Assembly: GCA_027475525.1 (NCBI GenBank)
Contig: JAMWFC010000041.1
Location: 1 to 64,000 of the forward strand
DNA from: Macrolepiota albuminosa
Taxonomy: Eukaryota; Basidiomycota; Agaricomycetes; Agaricales; Agaricaceae
Length of the DNA stretch: 64,000 bases
Reading direction: 5' to 3'
Below are positions 55,196-64,000 of this stretch, one piece after another (the stretch's first letter is position 1; each line of letters begins with the position of its first letter). The notes beneath the pieces are model-generated. The model ran no database searches and was not told the DNA's origin. It saw only the letters and a program-made list of their open reading frames with translations. Both the position numbers and the translations under genes were made by a program.

Positions 55196-57559
55196 CTGGC
55201 AAAGACTTCGATGAGATGTATGCAGTGGTGGTGTGCCTAGAATCCCTAAGAATGTCTGTGGCTGTGGCAGTGCAGGAGAATCTGGAGATATGGCAAGTGG
55301 ATTTTGTGTTGGCTTACCTAAATAGCATTCCAGAGCATGAAGTCATGAGGCTTCCTCCTGGTTTTCCAGGAGGGGAGGGGAAGTTAGTCAGGCTCCGGAA
55401 AACTATATATGGCCTCATGCATGGAGGTTTCGACTGGTACTGGACACTAGATGGTGCATACAGGGACTTAGGCTACAGGTGCTCAAGGGCAGACTCATGT
55501 GTGAGATCGAGGAGGATTGGCTCAGAAGTGACAATTACAAACACCTTTAACAATGACACATTCAGAATATCCATGAGAAGAAAGGGAGCTGACTTAGCAA
55601 AGAGGGAGTTGGCACAGGTATATGAGGTGAAGGACTTGGGGGATCCCACCTTCCTACTCGGTATGGCTATACATCGAGACTCACAGACAGGGTCAATCAC
55701 TTTATCCCAGAAGGCCTACCTCACCCGCATACTGGATTGTTTCAATATGGCAAACTGCAACTCTTGATACACCCCCTTACCTTCAGGGGTAGTCCTAACA
55801 AGTGATATGTCACCCAAAAACAAAGCTGAACAAGCCTTCATGGTTGACAAACCCTACCGCCAATTGCTGGGAGCCTTGATGTGGGCTCAGGCAGCCACTC
55901 AACCAGATCTGTCCTTTGCGGTGATGCTACTTGCTCGATTCCAGTCAAACTCAGGCCCGGCTCACTAGAAAGCCTTGTTGCATGTCCTTGCGTATATCAA
56001 AGGTACCTTTGATTATAACATTGTGTACTCTAAAGACCAAGGTGGATCTACAAAACCTATCGGATACATCGATGTGGATTACAGGGGGATTTAGACACGA
56101 GGCACTCCACCTCGGGTTATGTCTTCATGATGGCTGGCGGGCCAGTATCGTGGAGCTCAAAGCGCCAGCAAACCATTGCACTATCTACAACAGAAGCCGA
56201 GTACATGGCTATAACCCAAGGATCCCAACAAGCGCTCTGGATGCATAATTTTCTCGCTGAAATCGACATCATACAACCACTACCAGCCACCATATACATT
56301 GACAACAACTCTTTGATCTCTCTGGCACAGTCAACAAAAGGACATGCACAGGCCAAGCATATAGATATCCGCCACCATTAGATACGCAAGCATGTAACTG
56401 ATGGAGATATCTAGATCAGGCATATCCCATCCTCCGAGAACATCGCAGACATATGCACTAAGGTGCTGATAGGCTTCTACTCAGACTGAGCACATCAAGG
56501 GACATTATAGGCCAACTGACACTTGACGTACTGAAGACTCTAGCGACCAGTTGGGAATATAGAGCAGCCCTAGCTCTGGCAACCTACTACAGGACTTAGC
56601 CATTTACCCTAACTGCTAGCTACCAGGCCTTCAGCACACTCCATTCACCTATCCCAAGGACAAAGGAGGCTCAGAACATATAGCGCTAACACAATGGCAG
56701 ACGAGGCACTTCAATCAGAAGTCTAAAAGGATCAATGATGGCGGCACTAGATATACTTAAATCCGACATCTGGAATTGTCAGGAACTGGTACAATGAGTA
56801 GCACTGACATTAGCGCTCACGGCGTCTGTCGAGGATTTTCCGACCATACCCCAGAACAGCCTGGCCAATCAGAGTTATAGTAAAAGTGAGCAGACTCGTA
56901 CAATTCTAAGTCAATATAGAGTCACTGCTGGTCGCCGTGGGCCATACATAATGCTGTTGGTCGCCGTCATCCATGTGCAAAAGGTCACCGTTGACAGGTT
57001 GCCATTAGAGGAAACCACAAGGAGAGGCACTAGGAAGTAGCGCTGCAGATGGACTTTTATCTTGGCAAACACGATAGCACAAAGTATATAAAATTGCTAC
57101 TTTACATGTATATAACAATGAATTGTAACCTCTTGAGCACACAGTTACACTTAGTGTTCAAATCGTGCTAGCTTTCTTTGACTTCGTCACTAAGTCGGGC
57201 GCTAGCCTCATCTATCTCGTCTTCGTCGTTTACGGTGCCACCTATGAGCACAATATGCTGTGCTACTCGTCTTTTCTTTAATATCTTTGTTTAAGCTACA
57301 ACACTTACCATCTGCCAGGTAGCCCCCGAAGTGCTATAATTTAGTGCATCGTTTTATCACCTCTGCTTGAGCACACCAGGACCCTGTCAGGACTCCTCAC
57401 AACTACGCATGCCAAGCGCTGGAAATGGCATTGTACTGCATATACATCCAGCGCACCCAACCACAGTTGGCATCATCAGCGCTCCCCCGTGCCACACACG
57501 ATTATCTGGTGGGACTCATGGGCCTGAAAAGAGCGAACGGTCATGCAAGTCAGGGGGAG
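55196..57559 (+). pseudogene. Copia 2 pol (RT C-terminal half and RNase H), split by a gypsy LTR
   Basis: RT starts abruptly (FDEMYAVVVCLESLRMSVAV; WQVDFVLAYLNSIPEHEV; LRKTIYGLMHGGFDWYW) and continues through VKDLGDPTFLLGMAIHRDSQ. The expected VDD box is missing around 55530-55550, with sequence lost there. RNase H follows in other frames: [75 protein letters not shown]. The solo LTR-A at 56467-57478 interrupts it; the last codons at 57483-57559 read LPRATHDYLVGLMGLKRANG and end at a TGA inside the LTR start. A purine tract (CAGGGGGAG) precedes the LTR. Confidence 0.8.
56467..57478 (+). mobile_element. Solo gypsy LTR, family A, near-perfect TSD
   Basis: 1,012 bp, TGATAGGCTTCTACTCAG to TTGGCATCATCA. 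Flanks are GTGC (56463-56466) and GCGC (57479-57482). Using GTGC as the original restores the copia 2 frame (TKVLPRAT), so the right copy has one T-to-C change. Confidence 0.88.
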
Positions 57560-57855
57560 TGTTGAGAAGAACAACTTGCACGAGACAGGAAGCTATGTTG
57601 TTATGTTTTTACCTTGTTCCTATTTTTAATCTTAACATTCTATCGGTAGTATTGGGAGCTTGTCACCCATATGTGGTGAGCGATCAGTATTTGCAAATCT
57701 TTACTTACAAACTTTGTTTTTGTTTTTGTTAGAAACCGTAGGATAAACAAAAGGCACCCTCAGTCAAACCACATACTATGGAGTGACTGAGGGTGAGCTA
57801 GATTCACTTACTTACATTCTCACTATAGCTAATTCACAACCTGTAGACTTGCGTA
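57560..57855 (+). repeat. Copia 2 3' LTR (partial)
   Basis: It starts TGTTGAGAAGAACAAC right after the purine tract. It contains the hairpin at 57755-57795. Its end is unclear because copia 4 sequence begins near 57860. Confidence 0.65.
57755..57795. promoter_or_regulatory. Conserved LTR hairpin (copia 2)
   Basis: An 11-bp stem CACCCTCAGTC / GACTGAGGGTG with a 19-nt loop. Confidence 0.85.
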
Positions 57856-57857
57856 TA

Positions 57858-57981
57858 ACTCTACACGTCCGACGACATGGCAGCCGACCTCCTCACGAAG
57901 CCTTTAGCTTGGGATGTTGTCGATAGGCTCCGGAGGAAGATGGGAATCGTAGGCAAATTTTCTAGACAAGACTTACAGTGA
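57858..57981 (+). pseudogene. Copia 4 pol C-terminal fragment
   Basis: YTSDDMAADLLTKPLAWDVV followed by RLRRKMGIVGKFSRQDLQ and a stop: the conserved end of copia pol. A purine tract (CAGGTGGGAG) and an LTR follow. Confidence 0.75.
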
Positions 57982-58008
57982 CGCTGTGGGCACTTCGTCA
58001 GGTGGGAG

Positions 58009-58375
58009 TGTTGAACGCCTACCGGCATATGAGAAGCGCCCTTAAGCGCACGTGACCTGAGTATTATTTTCTTCCCGGTGTCGTTGTACACTTCATTCTG
58101 AAGTTCAACGACACTAGGTATGTGTTAACTATACAGTCAAATATATATTCATTCTGAAGTACAACGACACTAGCTGTCACATTACTTACTTAGTGTCTGT
58201 CCGTAACCGCTGTGCGTAACTTGCTTCAACAATATGTACCACAATATTCCATAAGAACCCTCAGTCTTCCATACACGACTGAGGGTGAGTCACTTACAAA
58301 CATACATATCATACGTATCCTGACGATGTACATACAGAATCGACTTACATACTCGTCAGGACTTAGGTTCTAACA
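58009..58375 (+). repeat. Copia 4 3' LTR
   Basis: 367 bp, TGTTGAACGCC to GGTTCTAACA, with the hairpin at 58257-58286 and a duplicated phrase CATTCTGAAGTwCAACGACACTAG (w = T or A; near 58092 and 58150). It ends about 80 bp from the stop codon of the host membrane-protein gene. Confidence 0.85.
58257..58286. promoter_or_regulatory. Conserved LTR hairpin (copia 4)
   Basis: A 10-bp stem ACCCTCAGTC / GACTGAGGGT with a 10-nt loop. Confidence 0.85.
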
Positions 58376-58455
58376 CTGGCCATGTAGCAAGAGTAGCAAG
58401 CTTATACACACGTTACATATACACTAGTGTCGACAAATAGCTGCCATGTTCGCAT

Positions 58456-59484
58456 TCATAGGGATGATCTCTGCTCAAGGAACAGTCCTGCGACAATCAA
58501 ATCAGTTTTTAAAAACAAGACCCAATGATGCTTGAACGAACCCATCGGTGGCTCCAGCTTATTCTGCCAAATGTCAACACGGCAACCAGGACTAACACAA
58601 AATATCTCAAACGTTGCAATCTTGTCAGCAGGGCAGCGAACTTCCCGCGATATGTGAGTACTATTAGGTTGGACCCGGAAGCTGAAGATGTGGCCTCTAC
58701 GCTTAGGACGAGTGTTGTACGAAAGGTATCGTGGGTCAATCCACTGAGAGGCTTCAAGCTCCCAAACTTCCAGGTCGTTCGTATCGCCCTCCAACAACCA
58801 GTTTCTCTCGCGCTCTATTTCGTTGTTTGGGCCACTCGGATTATACTGGGTACTTCCGGGAAGAGCCAACTTCAATGTGCACCACTCCATTCCGAAATCA
58901 CGAGCCCTAAATTGCATCACGGTAGAGACCTTCTACTAGCTTCAGTAAGCGTCACCGATCTGATAGTAGGTCGAACTAGCCTGGTTAGTAGCCAGGACGT
59001 TTCGATCGTCTGGCGAAACGGTCCCGAAATATGTGGACCTGCGACGAGGATCTACGGGATAGACAAACTTTGGTCGTGTACGGTCAATTTGAGCAATAAC
59101 GCCGGCGAATGTCGCTATCTTGACATTCGGGAAGGCGTACTTAGTATAGTTGACTCTGTCAAGCCCAATGAACTGATTCGGACGAGGGAGGGAGACTAAG
59201 TCTGGCTCTGTGTGCAAGAGATACGGTTGTGACATGTACATCAGGTACACCAGGTTGAAGACTGTGCATACAATCGCCAGCAAAGTTGCTATCTTTGGCA
59301 ACCTTGTCATCGGAACCACCGGCGAGGTGCCCTCTACACCAAAATCTGTCAGATGCTCTTCAATGGTTAGCCGATGAAACTGACTTTCAAGGAGACCTTC
59401 TTCGTCACCGAGGTCAGAGGTTGACAGAGTCACACGGTGACCGCGCCGTGTGAAGAACAGCATCTTTAGTACCAATGTATGCAA
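58456..59484 (-). CDS. Single-pass membrane protein of the Agaricomycete But2-like family
   Basis: The only gene here that looks intact. Two exons: 59484-58981 and 58929-58456, 325 codons, with a 51-nt intron in phase 0. The product has a basic cytoplasmic start, an acidic stretch, one membrane segment (IATLLAIVCTVFNLVYLMYM, about residues 82-101), then an outer domain. Family hallmarks are PNQFIGLDRV, PKFVYPVDPRRRSTYFGTVS and, across the intron, VSTVMQFRARDFGMEWC, then CRVDIWQN near the end. The family is common in mushrooms and is often annotated as 'ubiquitin 3 binding protein But2 C-terminal domain'; its role is not known to me. The start may instead be the Met at 59463 (MLFFTRRG). A 224-codon frame on the other strand is its shadow. 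Confidence 0.85.
58930..58980 (-). other. Probable GC-AG intron in membrane-protein gene
   Basis: On the minus strand CAG|GCTAGT ... GTAGAAG|GTCTC. The donor is GC, not GT. With this splice the protein matches the family spacing residue for residue; no GT donor nearby keeps the frame so well. Confidence 0.55.
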
Positions 59485-60202
59485 GCACCAGTCGATACAG
59501 GAAGAGATATGCTTATTGGTAGGGAGGTAGAATTTGAGCTTTCTGTTTTATCCACATCGACTTTTTGCATCAGATTGTTGATTGATCCTGATTTCATAAG
59601 GTTACCACTATCATGGTTCATAATAGCGCAGGAGACCGCGAGCCATTTCGACCGTACGTAATTGCAACACCAGGAGAATGTTTGCTAGGGATGAAACTGC
59701 ATTATCATTTCCTAATGTATTCACCATCGCTTATCAATTGTTGTATAGATCTGTCAATTTGACCAACTCCCAACCATTCTGCCAACAACCGATGACTTGA
59801 CGTGTATACTGATGGCATCCATCACCGGCAGTTGTTTGATTCCGACTGATGCTAGCCGAGTTCCTTTGAAAACCAAATGACACTTACAGCAGCGACTAAT
59901 CTATTCTCGTCTCGGAACAATATCCCTAACAGCCCAGATTTTTTTAACAATCTTTTTTCTGGTCGTAAAACCATGTAGTAGTGGTAGCTATATGTTGTCG
60001 TCCTACATATGAAACCAGCAGTCCACAATCCGAATGATCGGTCAAGTCATCAAATCAAGTGACAGAAATCACAAGTAAAAAGAGAGAATGTATCGACACG
60101 AGTCACTTGAGTCGACCTGTCAAGTAAGACACCTGTGAATCACTGTTGATTGACATCGCTTACCGGTCTATACCTTTCCAAGTTATGTGATGGTGTGAAC
60201 TC
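59485..60202. other. Upstream region of the membrane-protein gene
   Basis: Non-coding on both strands as far as I can tell. It should contain the promoter of the minus-strand gene. No other element is recognised. Confidence 0.5.
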
Positions 60203-60511
60203 TGTTGGAACAATAATGTGATATTGTGACAGGGTACCACATCACGACACACCTGGCCACCGGACTGCTTTGTCTACACACACCTATATTAAACGCATTA
60301 CGGATACCCAGTACCCTTAGTTCATTGACACGTTCTGATACACATTACTTACTCTCATACATACAGACAGACCGCTGACTATGATACCTAGGATTAACTT
60401 ACGTATTACTCACTAGGTATTCATCAATATAGCTTGTTGACACGTTCTGAGGGATTAACTTACATGTTACTCACTAGGTATAAACCGTGATAGACTGGTT
60501 AGATTCTAACA
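60203..60511. mobile_element. Solo copia LTR, TSD AACTC
   Basis: 309 bp from TGTTGGAACAATAATG to AGATTCTAACA. AACTC lies on each side (60198-60202 and 60512-60516). The phrase TTGACACGTTCTGA occurs twice. Unlike the other copia LTRs here, I see no CCCTCAGTC hairpin. It sits about 0.7 kb upstream of the host gene. Confidence 0.88.
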
Positions 60512-61027
60512 AACTCAAGCTTCAGCAGGCAAGTCCTTCAGTAATCCTCTCTTGACATTGCATGAAACATAATCTTTCATGGCCTGCTACATGCTCACAA
60601 GCTGTATAGGTTTGGAACTCTACAGAAAAGTTTGAAAGACAGTTGGGTTAGGGGTGCAGGATATCAGGGCATATAGCTGCTCATGACAAGTTTACAATGT
60701 TTCTGGGCATGCTCATTGCATAAAACCTTCAAAAGCATTGAAATTATGGCTATCAGCCACAATTATGCCAAGGATTTTTACTGAGCTAATTTTTAATAGA
60801 ATTCATATTTGTGCAAGAAGACACTTCATCATGGAAAGCTAAGCAAACACATGAACCACTCAGCTCAGCACCAAGGGAGAGAAAGCACCCTGTGAACACA
60901 GTGACAAGCAGCTGGCAAGCAAGAAGGCAGGCCAGCAACAAGGAGTAGAGTGGAAGGATGAAAGCAGAGGATGAGATCATCATTGAGGAGCTTACAGTCA
61001 TGCTAGTGTGTAGACCCAGAAGCTATA
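60512..61027. other. Non-coding spacer
   Basis: No gene or element can be supported between the solo LTR and LTR-C copy 3. Confidence 0.4.
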
Positions 61028-61681
61028 AGGGTGACTTCTGGAGGCTATGGCTCAGTCACACAGCTGGCAGAGGGAGATCCAAAGTGTATTAGAATATATA
61101 CTAACAATATCATGATAACTACTCACCTGGCAGAGGGAGATCCAAAGGAAATAAGTCTAGGAATTCCCTATGCCAGGTTGTATGCTTCTGGGGCCTCTGA
61201 AGCATGGGAAACAACTGTACAGTACAACAAAACCTTAAAATTCCCTATGCCAGGTTGTATGCTTCTGGGGCCTCTGAAGCATGGGAAACAACTGTACAGT
61301 ACAACAAAACCTTAAAAACTCAAAAATTGCCTAAATAAACAACTGTACCTCTGAAGCATGGGAAACAACTGTACAGTACAACAAAACCTTAAAAACTCAA
61401 AAATTGCCTAAATAAACAACTGTACAGATAAGGCAGGAAAACTCCAGACTTTGGAAGTCAGAAAGGCAAACTCCAGCTTATCTAAGCAGTCTGGAAGTGG
61501 TGCTGAAAGGCCCACACTTGTCTGAATGGTAGCTAAAGAACCAGAGCACCTCAAGGGCTGAAAATAGTACTAACAAATAGTGTTGAAAGAGTAGAAATAG
61601 TAAAATGAGAGAATGACAGAAGAAATAAAAAATGAATGAAAGGAGAGTGAAGAGATAAGGAGTGAAAGAAGGAACAGAAGC
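61028..61681 (-). mobile_element. LTR family C, copy 3 (decayed)
   Basis: The reverse complement of the LTR-C copies, from CACCCTTATA (inner end) to about 61675, where similarity is lost before the TGTCAGG start. It contains two period-77 duplications. Numerous substitutions show an older copy. Confidence 0.75.
61163..61424. repeat. Two period-77 tandem duplications
   Basis: 61163-61239 repeats at 61240-61316, and 61271-61347 repeats at 61348-61424. Both have a period of exactly 77 and overlap. Confidence 0.9.
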
Positions 61682-63394
61682 AATGCTATTGCCAGGACTG
61701 GGATGTTTTATCCACCAGTCCTACTTATAACTTGAATAAGCAACAGTCAGCATGAATAAGCCAGCCAATGGTATAAAGGCCTGCCAGCAAGTAGTATGGG
61801 TCTAAAGACTAGCTGACCTGTCAAATAATGATGTCAACACAATAAGGGAGTAGAAATAGGGCTGAGTAGTCTGGATGGTGGCTAAATAAGGGTGCCAACA
61901 TCAATACAGACTAAGCAGGGCTAGAGTAGATGGTCTGAGAACCAATTTCCTGACAAATTTGTCCAATATTCCATTGCAAGTTCTCTTTAATTACACATTT
62001 TATAGTCTTAGTTCTCAAAATAAATATCTGCTTCAAATATTGAACATATATAACATTAGATTTTTCAAAAGCTCTTCATGGGCTGTTTTGCACACAGCAC
62101 ATTTGATACATCAATATGTCAATGCATTCTCATGTGAAATAAGTTATTAACATACTCACATTCCAACAAGAATTGACAAAGAATTGCACAAAGCAACTTT
62201 TATATTCAGTAGAAGGATTATATTTCAAGTTGAGGTTTATTAGAGCCTTGTATATTTATATGAAATTGCCTTGGATACTAGGACAACATATACTTTAAAA
62301 TTTCATGATATGAGAACTATTCATGTCTCACCAATACTACTAATTATCTACATCTTTTTTTAGAACATGTGTTTTATCTTTCTAGCTTTTACAACTCTTC
62401 CACATTCTATGCTAATTTGAAGTATCTGTTATTGTTACATCATCTGCATATGCTTAAGTGTACTATCTCCTCAGCTAATACAAAGAAATCAACTGCTCAG
62501 ATACAATGTAGCATTGAAGAAATGAATAGGCAAATAAAATTCACTTTTTCTACAATAAAAGAAAATTGAATCAAGTTTATGAACAAGCTAATTACATTAT
62601 ACAGCCATTTACATTAGCTTCAGCACAATTTCTAATCAGGTTCTACATTTTCCTAGCAAAGCATGTATCAGAAGACTTCTTTCTTCTTCTATCAAATTCC
62701 ACCTCTCTCTCACTTAGTTGTATTTCTCTCTTGCACCTCCTCTTTTTAACTCTCTACTGGTAGCTCTCTGTAGATACACTCAAGAGACCACCTCTCTTCA
62801 GCTAGTCAGCAGCTGTCAAGGGACTTTTTTTCATTTTTTCTCTAGTCACTCTCTTTCTGTTTTTCCTTTGTACTCTGCTCATGTATTGGTTCCAGTTTAG
62901 CCCTCAGACTGCAGCAGTTCTCTTCCCACAATTTTGACAAGTGTTGGCTCTTTAAGCATTGCTACTCATTACCTCTATCTCATTGTCTTTTTTCATATGC
63001 CACTCCTTCTCCCATATTCTCTACATGGTTATCCTTTATAATTCTTAAGCTCTACTTGTCAGTTCTAGTTTTGACCCTCCCAACTGCATTCATTCTCTGC
63101 TCATAATTCAATGTTTGGCCCCTGGCATTGCCACATTACTCTTTTAATTCTTATTATATACCTTCAGGTTTGTTTGAATAAAAAATTTTTAAGACCAGGT
63201 CACACCTTTGTTTAAATTGATTGGAATGGTACAGTAATCTATGTTAGACTGGAAGTGATGACATCACCACAACAAATGCCATGCTGGGCCAGGCACTACT
63301 TTTCACATTGTGATAGGCCCAGGCACCACCTTTATTTCACACCTGGCCACCACCCATCATACTCAAACAATGGTACAAATATGCATATATATGG
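61682..63394 (+). pseudogene. Decayed AT-rich sequence with coding-like remnants
   Basis: At 61959-62150 the plus strand reads FNYTFYSLSSQNKYLLQILN and SWAVLHTAHLIHQYVNAFSC. More protein-like text follows in other frames to about 62700 (TRIDKELHKATFIFSRRIIF), then T-rich DNA. I do not recognise the protein. The many stops and AT shift resemble the state of the Helitron. It may be another old element. Confidence 0.3.
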
Positions 63395-64000
63395 TGATGA
63401 TGCCCAAATCGAACTGAGTACTGCATGCACTATCACTAGTACAGCTACTTAGCTGATATAGCTTTGGGCATGCTAAGTGTGTGAGAGAGTCCTGGACAGA
63501 TCCCAGAGAACACATGGCAGGCAAGAGGTTGGTGGCAAGGAAAGTGAGTGATTGAAGACACTTGTGTAAGGCTCCAAAACATAGCTACAGGATGCTAAGA
63601 GTTGCTAAGGGAAAGCGCTAAGAGGTGCAGGAAAGTCGCTAAGGAAGGTGCTAAGAGGTGTGGGAGAGGATTGCTAAGAGGTGCTAAGTGTTAGCACCTA
63701 GAATGAGATAATAAAAAGATGAGATTGCTTAGCAGATCTAAGCACAAATGCCAAGCCGTAGTTGCAAGGTGCTAGAGAGAGAGAGAAAACTAAAGCAGAA
63801 TCCTACTGCTGATATGGTCAACAAAGAGTAGTCTGTCGCATATAGTGACCAAAATGTTGGGATACAATCTCTTCCTGCCAGATTGATACTGTACTACTAA
63901 CAAAAAGTAAGTATTTATAATAAAGAAAGTTAGCCAATGCTAAGAGGCTAAGCACCGCTAGAGGGTGGTGAACTGATAAAAATGTAAGTAAATGCGGTGA
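63395..64000 (-). mobile_element. Gypsy LTR, family B, cut by window end
   Basis: It starts TGATGATGCCCAAATCG like the copies at 6412 and 30004 and continues with the same GCTAAG-rich text to the window end. Whether it is solo or part of a full element cannot be seen. Confidence 0.8.

Noticed and set aside
58525..59199. A 224-codon plus-strand frame
   Set aside because: It is antisense to the membrane-protein gene, whose family motifs are clear on the minus strand.
1..64000. CRISPR arrays, bacterial operons or ribosome-binding sites
   Set aside because: Nothing of the kind is present. The content is eukaryotic: introns, LTR and LINE elements, SINEs and a Helitron.

Overview
The window looks like a transposon-dense stretch of a basidiomycete nuclear genome, most likely a mushroom-forming Agaricomycete. 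The evidence is a KDZ (Kyakuja-Dileera-Zisupton) transposase with an N-terminal CxC2-type cysteine cluster, a Tad-like LINE with zinc-knuckle ORF1, Ty1/copia and Ty3/gypsy elements of the types common in Agaricomycetes, short (about 50-90 nt) introns, and one single-pass membrane gene of a family very common in that class. I cannot name the genus. Almost nothing here is ordinary single-copy coding sequence: the only gene that looks intact and host-owned is the membrane-protein gene at 58456-59484 on the minus strand.

Layout. 1-1700 is a decayed minus-strand gene of unknown function, head to head with a decayed KDZ transposase gene (2300-5915). A second unknown plus-strand gene with acidic leucine/proline repeats (5907-8441) is split by a solo gypsy LTR. 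8591-10850 holds tandem tRNA-derived SINE units, palindromic low-complexity DNA and a second SINE. 10850-25122 is one LINE opened up by at least three insertions: a nest of LTR-B, LTR-A and a 500-bp TRIM with a tRNA-Ala-like structure, then a copia element with both LTRs (15866-21871), then a solo copia LTR (22681-22989). 25843-26873 is a second TRIM. 28790-31425 is a truncated copia element cut by a solo gypsy LTR, followed by a SINE carrying a 206-bp Harbinger-type MITE. 34990-54696 is an AT-rich, decayed Helitron cut in two by a 13-kb gypsy element (36555-49585). That gypsy element carries about 4.7 kb of oppositely oriented, apparently spliced genes between its pol and its 3' LTR. 54697-58375 is a pile-up of copia remnants and solo LTRs. 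After the host gene come a solo copia LTR (60203-60511), a third LTR-C copy, decayed AT-rich DNA, and a gypsy LTR-B running off the window end.

Insertion history can be read from target-site duplications: 5 bp for copia and TRIM elements (AAGGC, CAAGC, AACTC, ATGAT, CAATG), 4 bp for the gypsy LTR families (GTGG, CTGG, ACGT, GTGC/GCGC) and TTA for the MITE.

Two cross-cutting signals deserve most attention. First, eight tandem duplications with a period of exactly 77 bp occur in unrelated sequences (coding, LTR, intergenic, Helitron). This looks like a k-mer assembly signature and means several apparent frameshifts may not be real. Second, four otherwise different copia LTR families share the same 10-11 bp hairpin stem (ACCCTCAGTC paired with GACTGAGGGT), suggesting a conserved regulatory or RNA-processing element.
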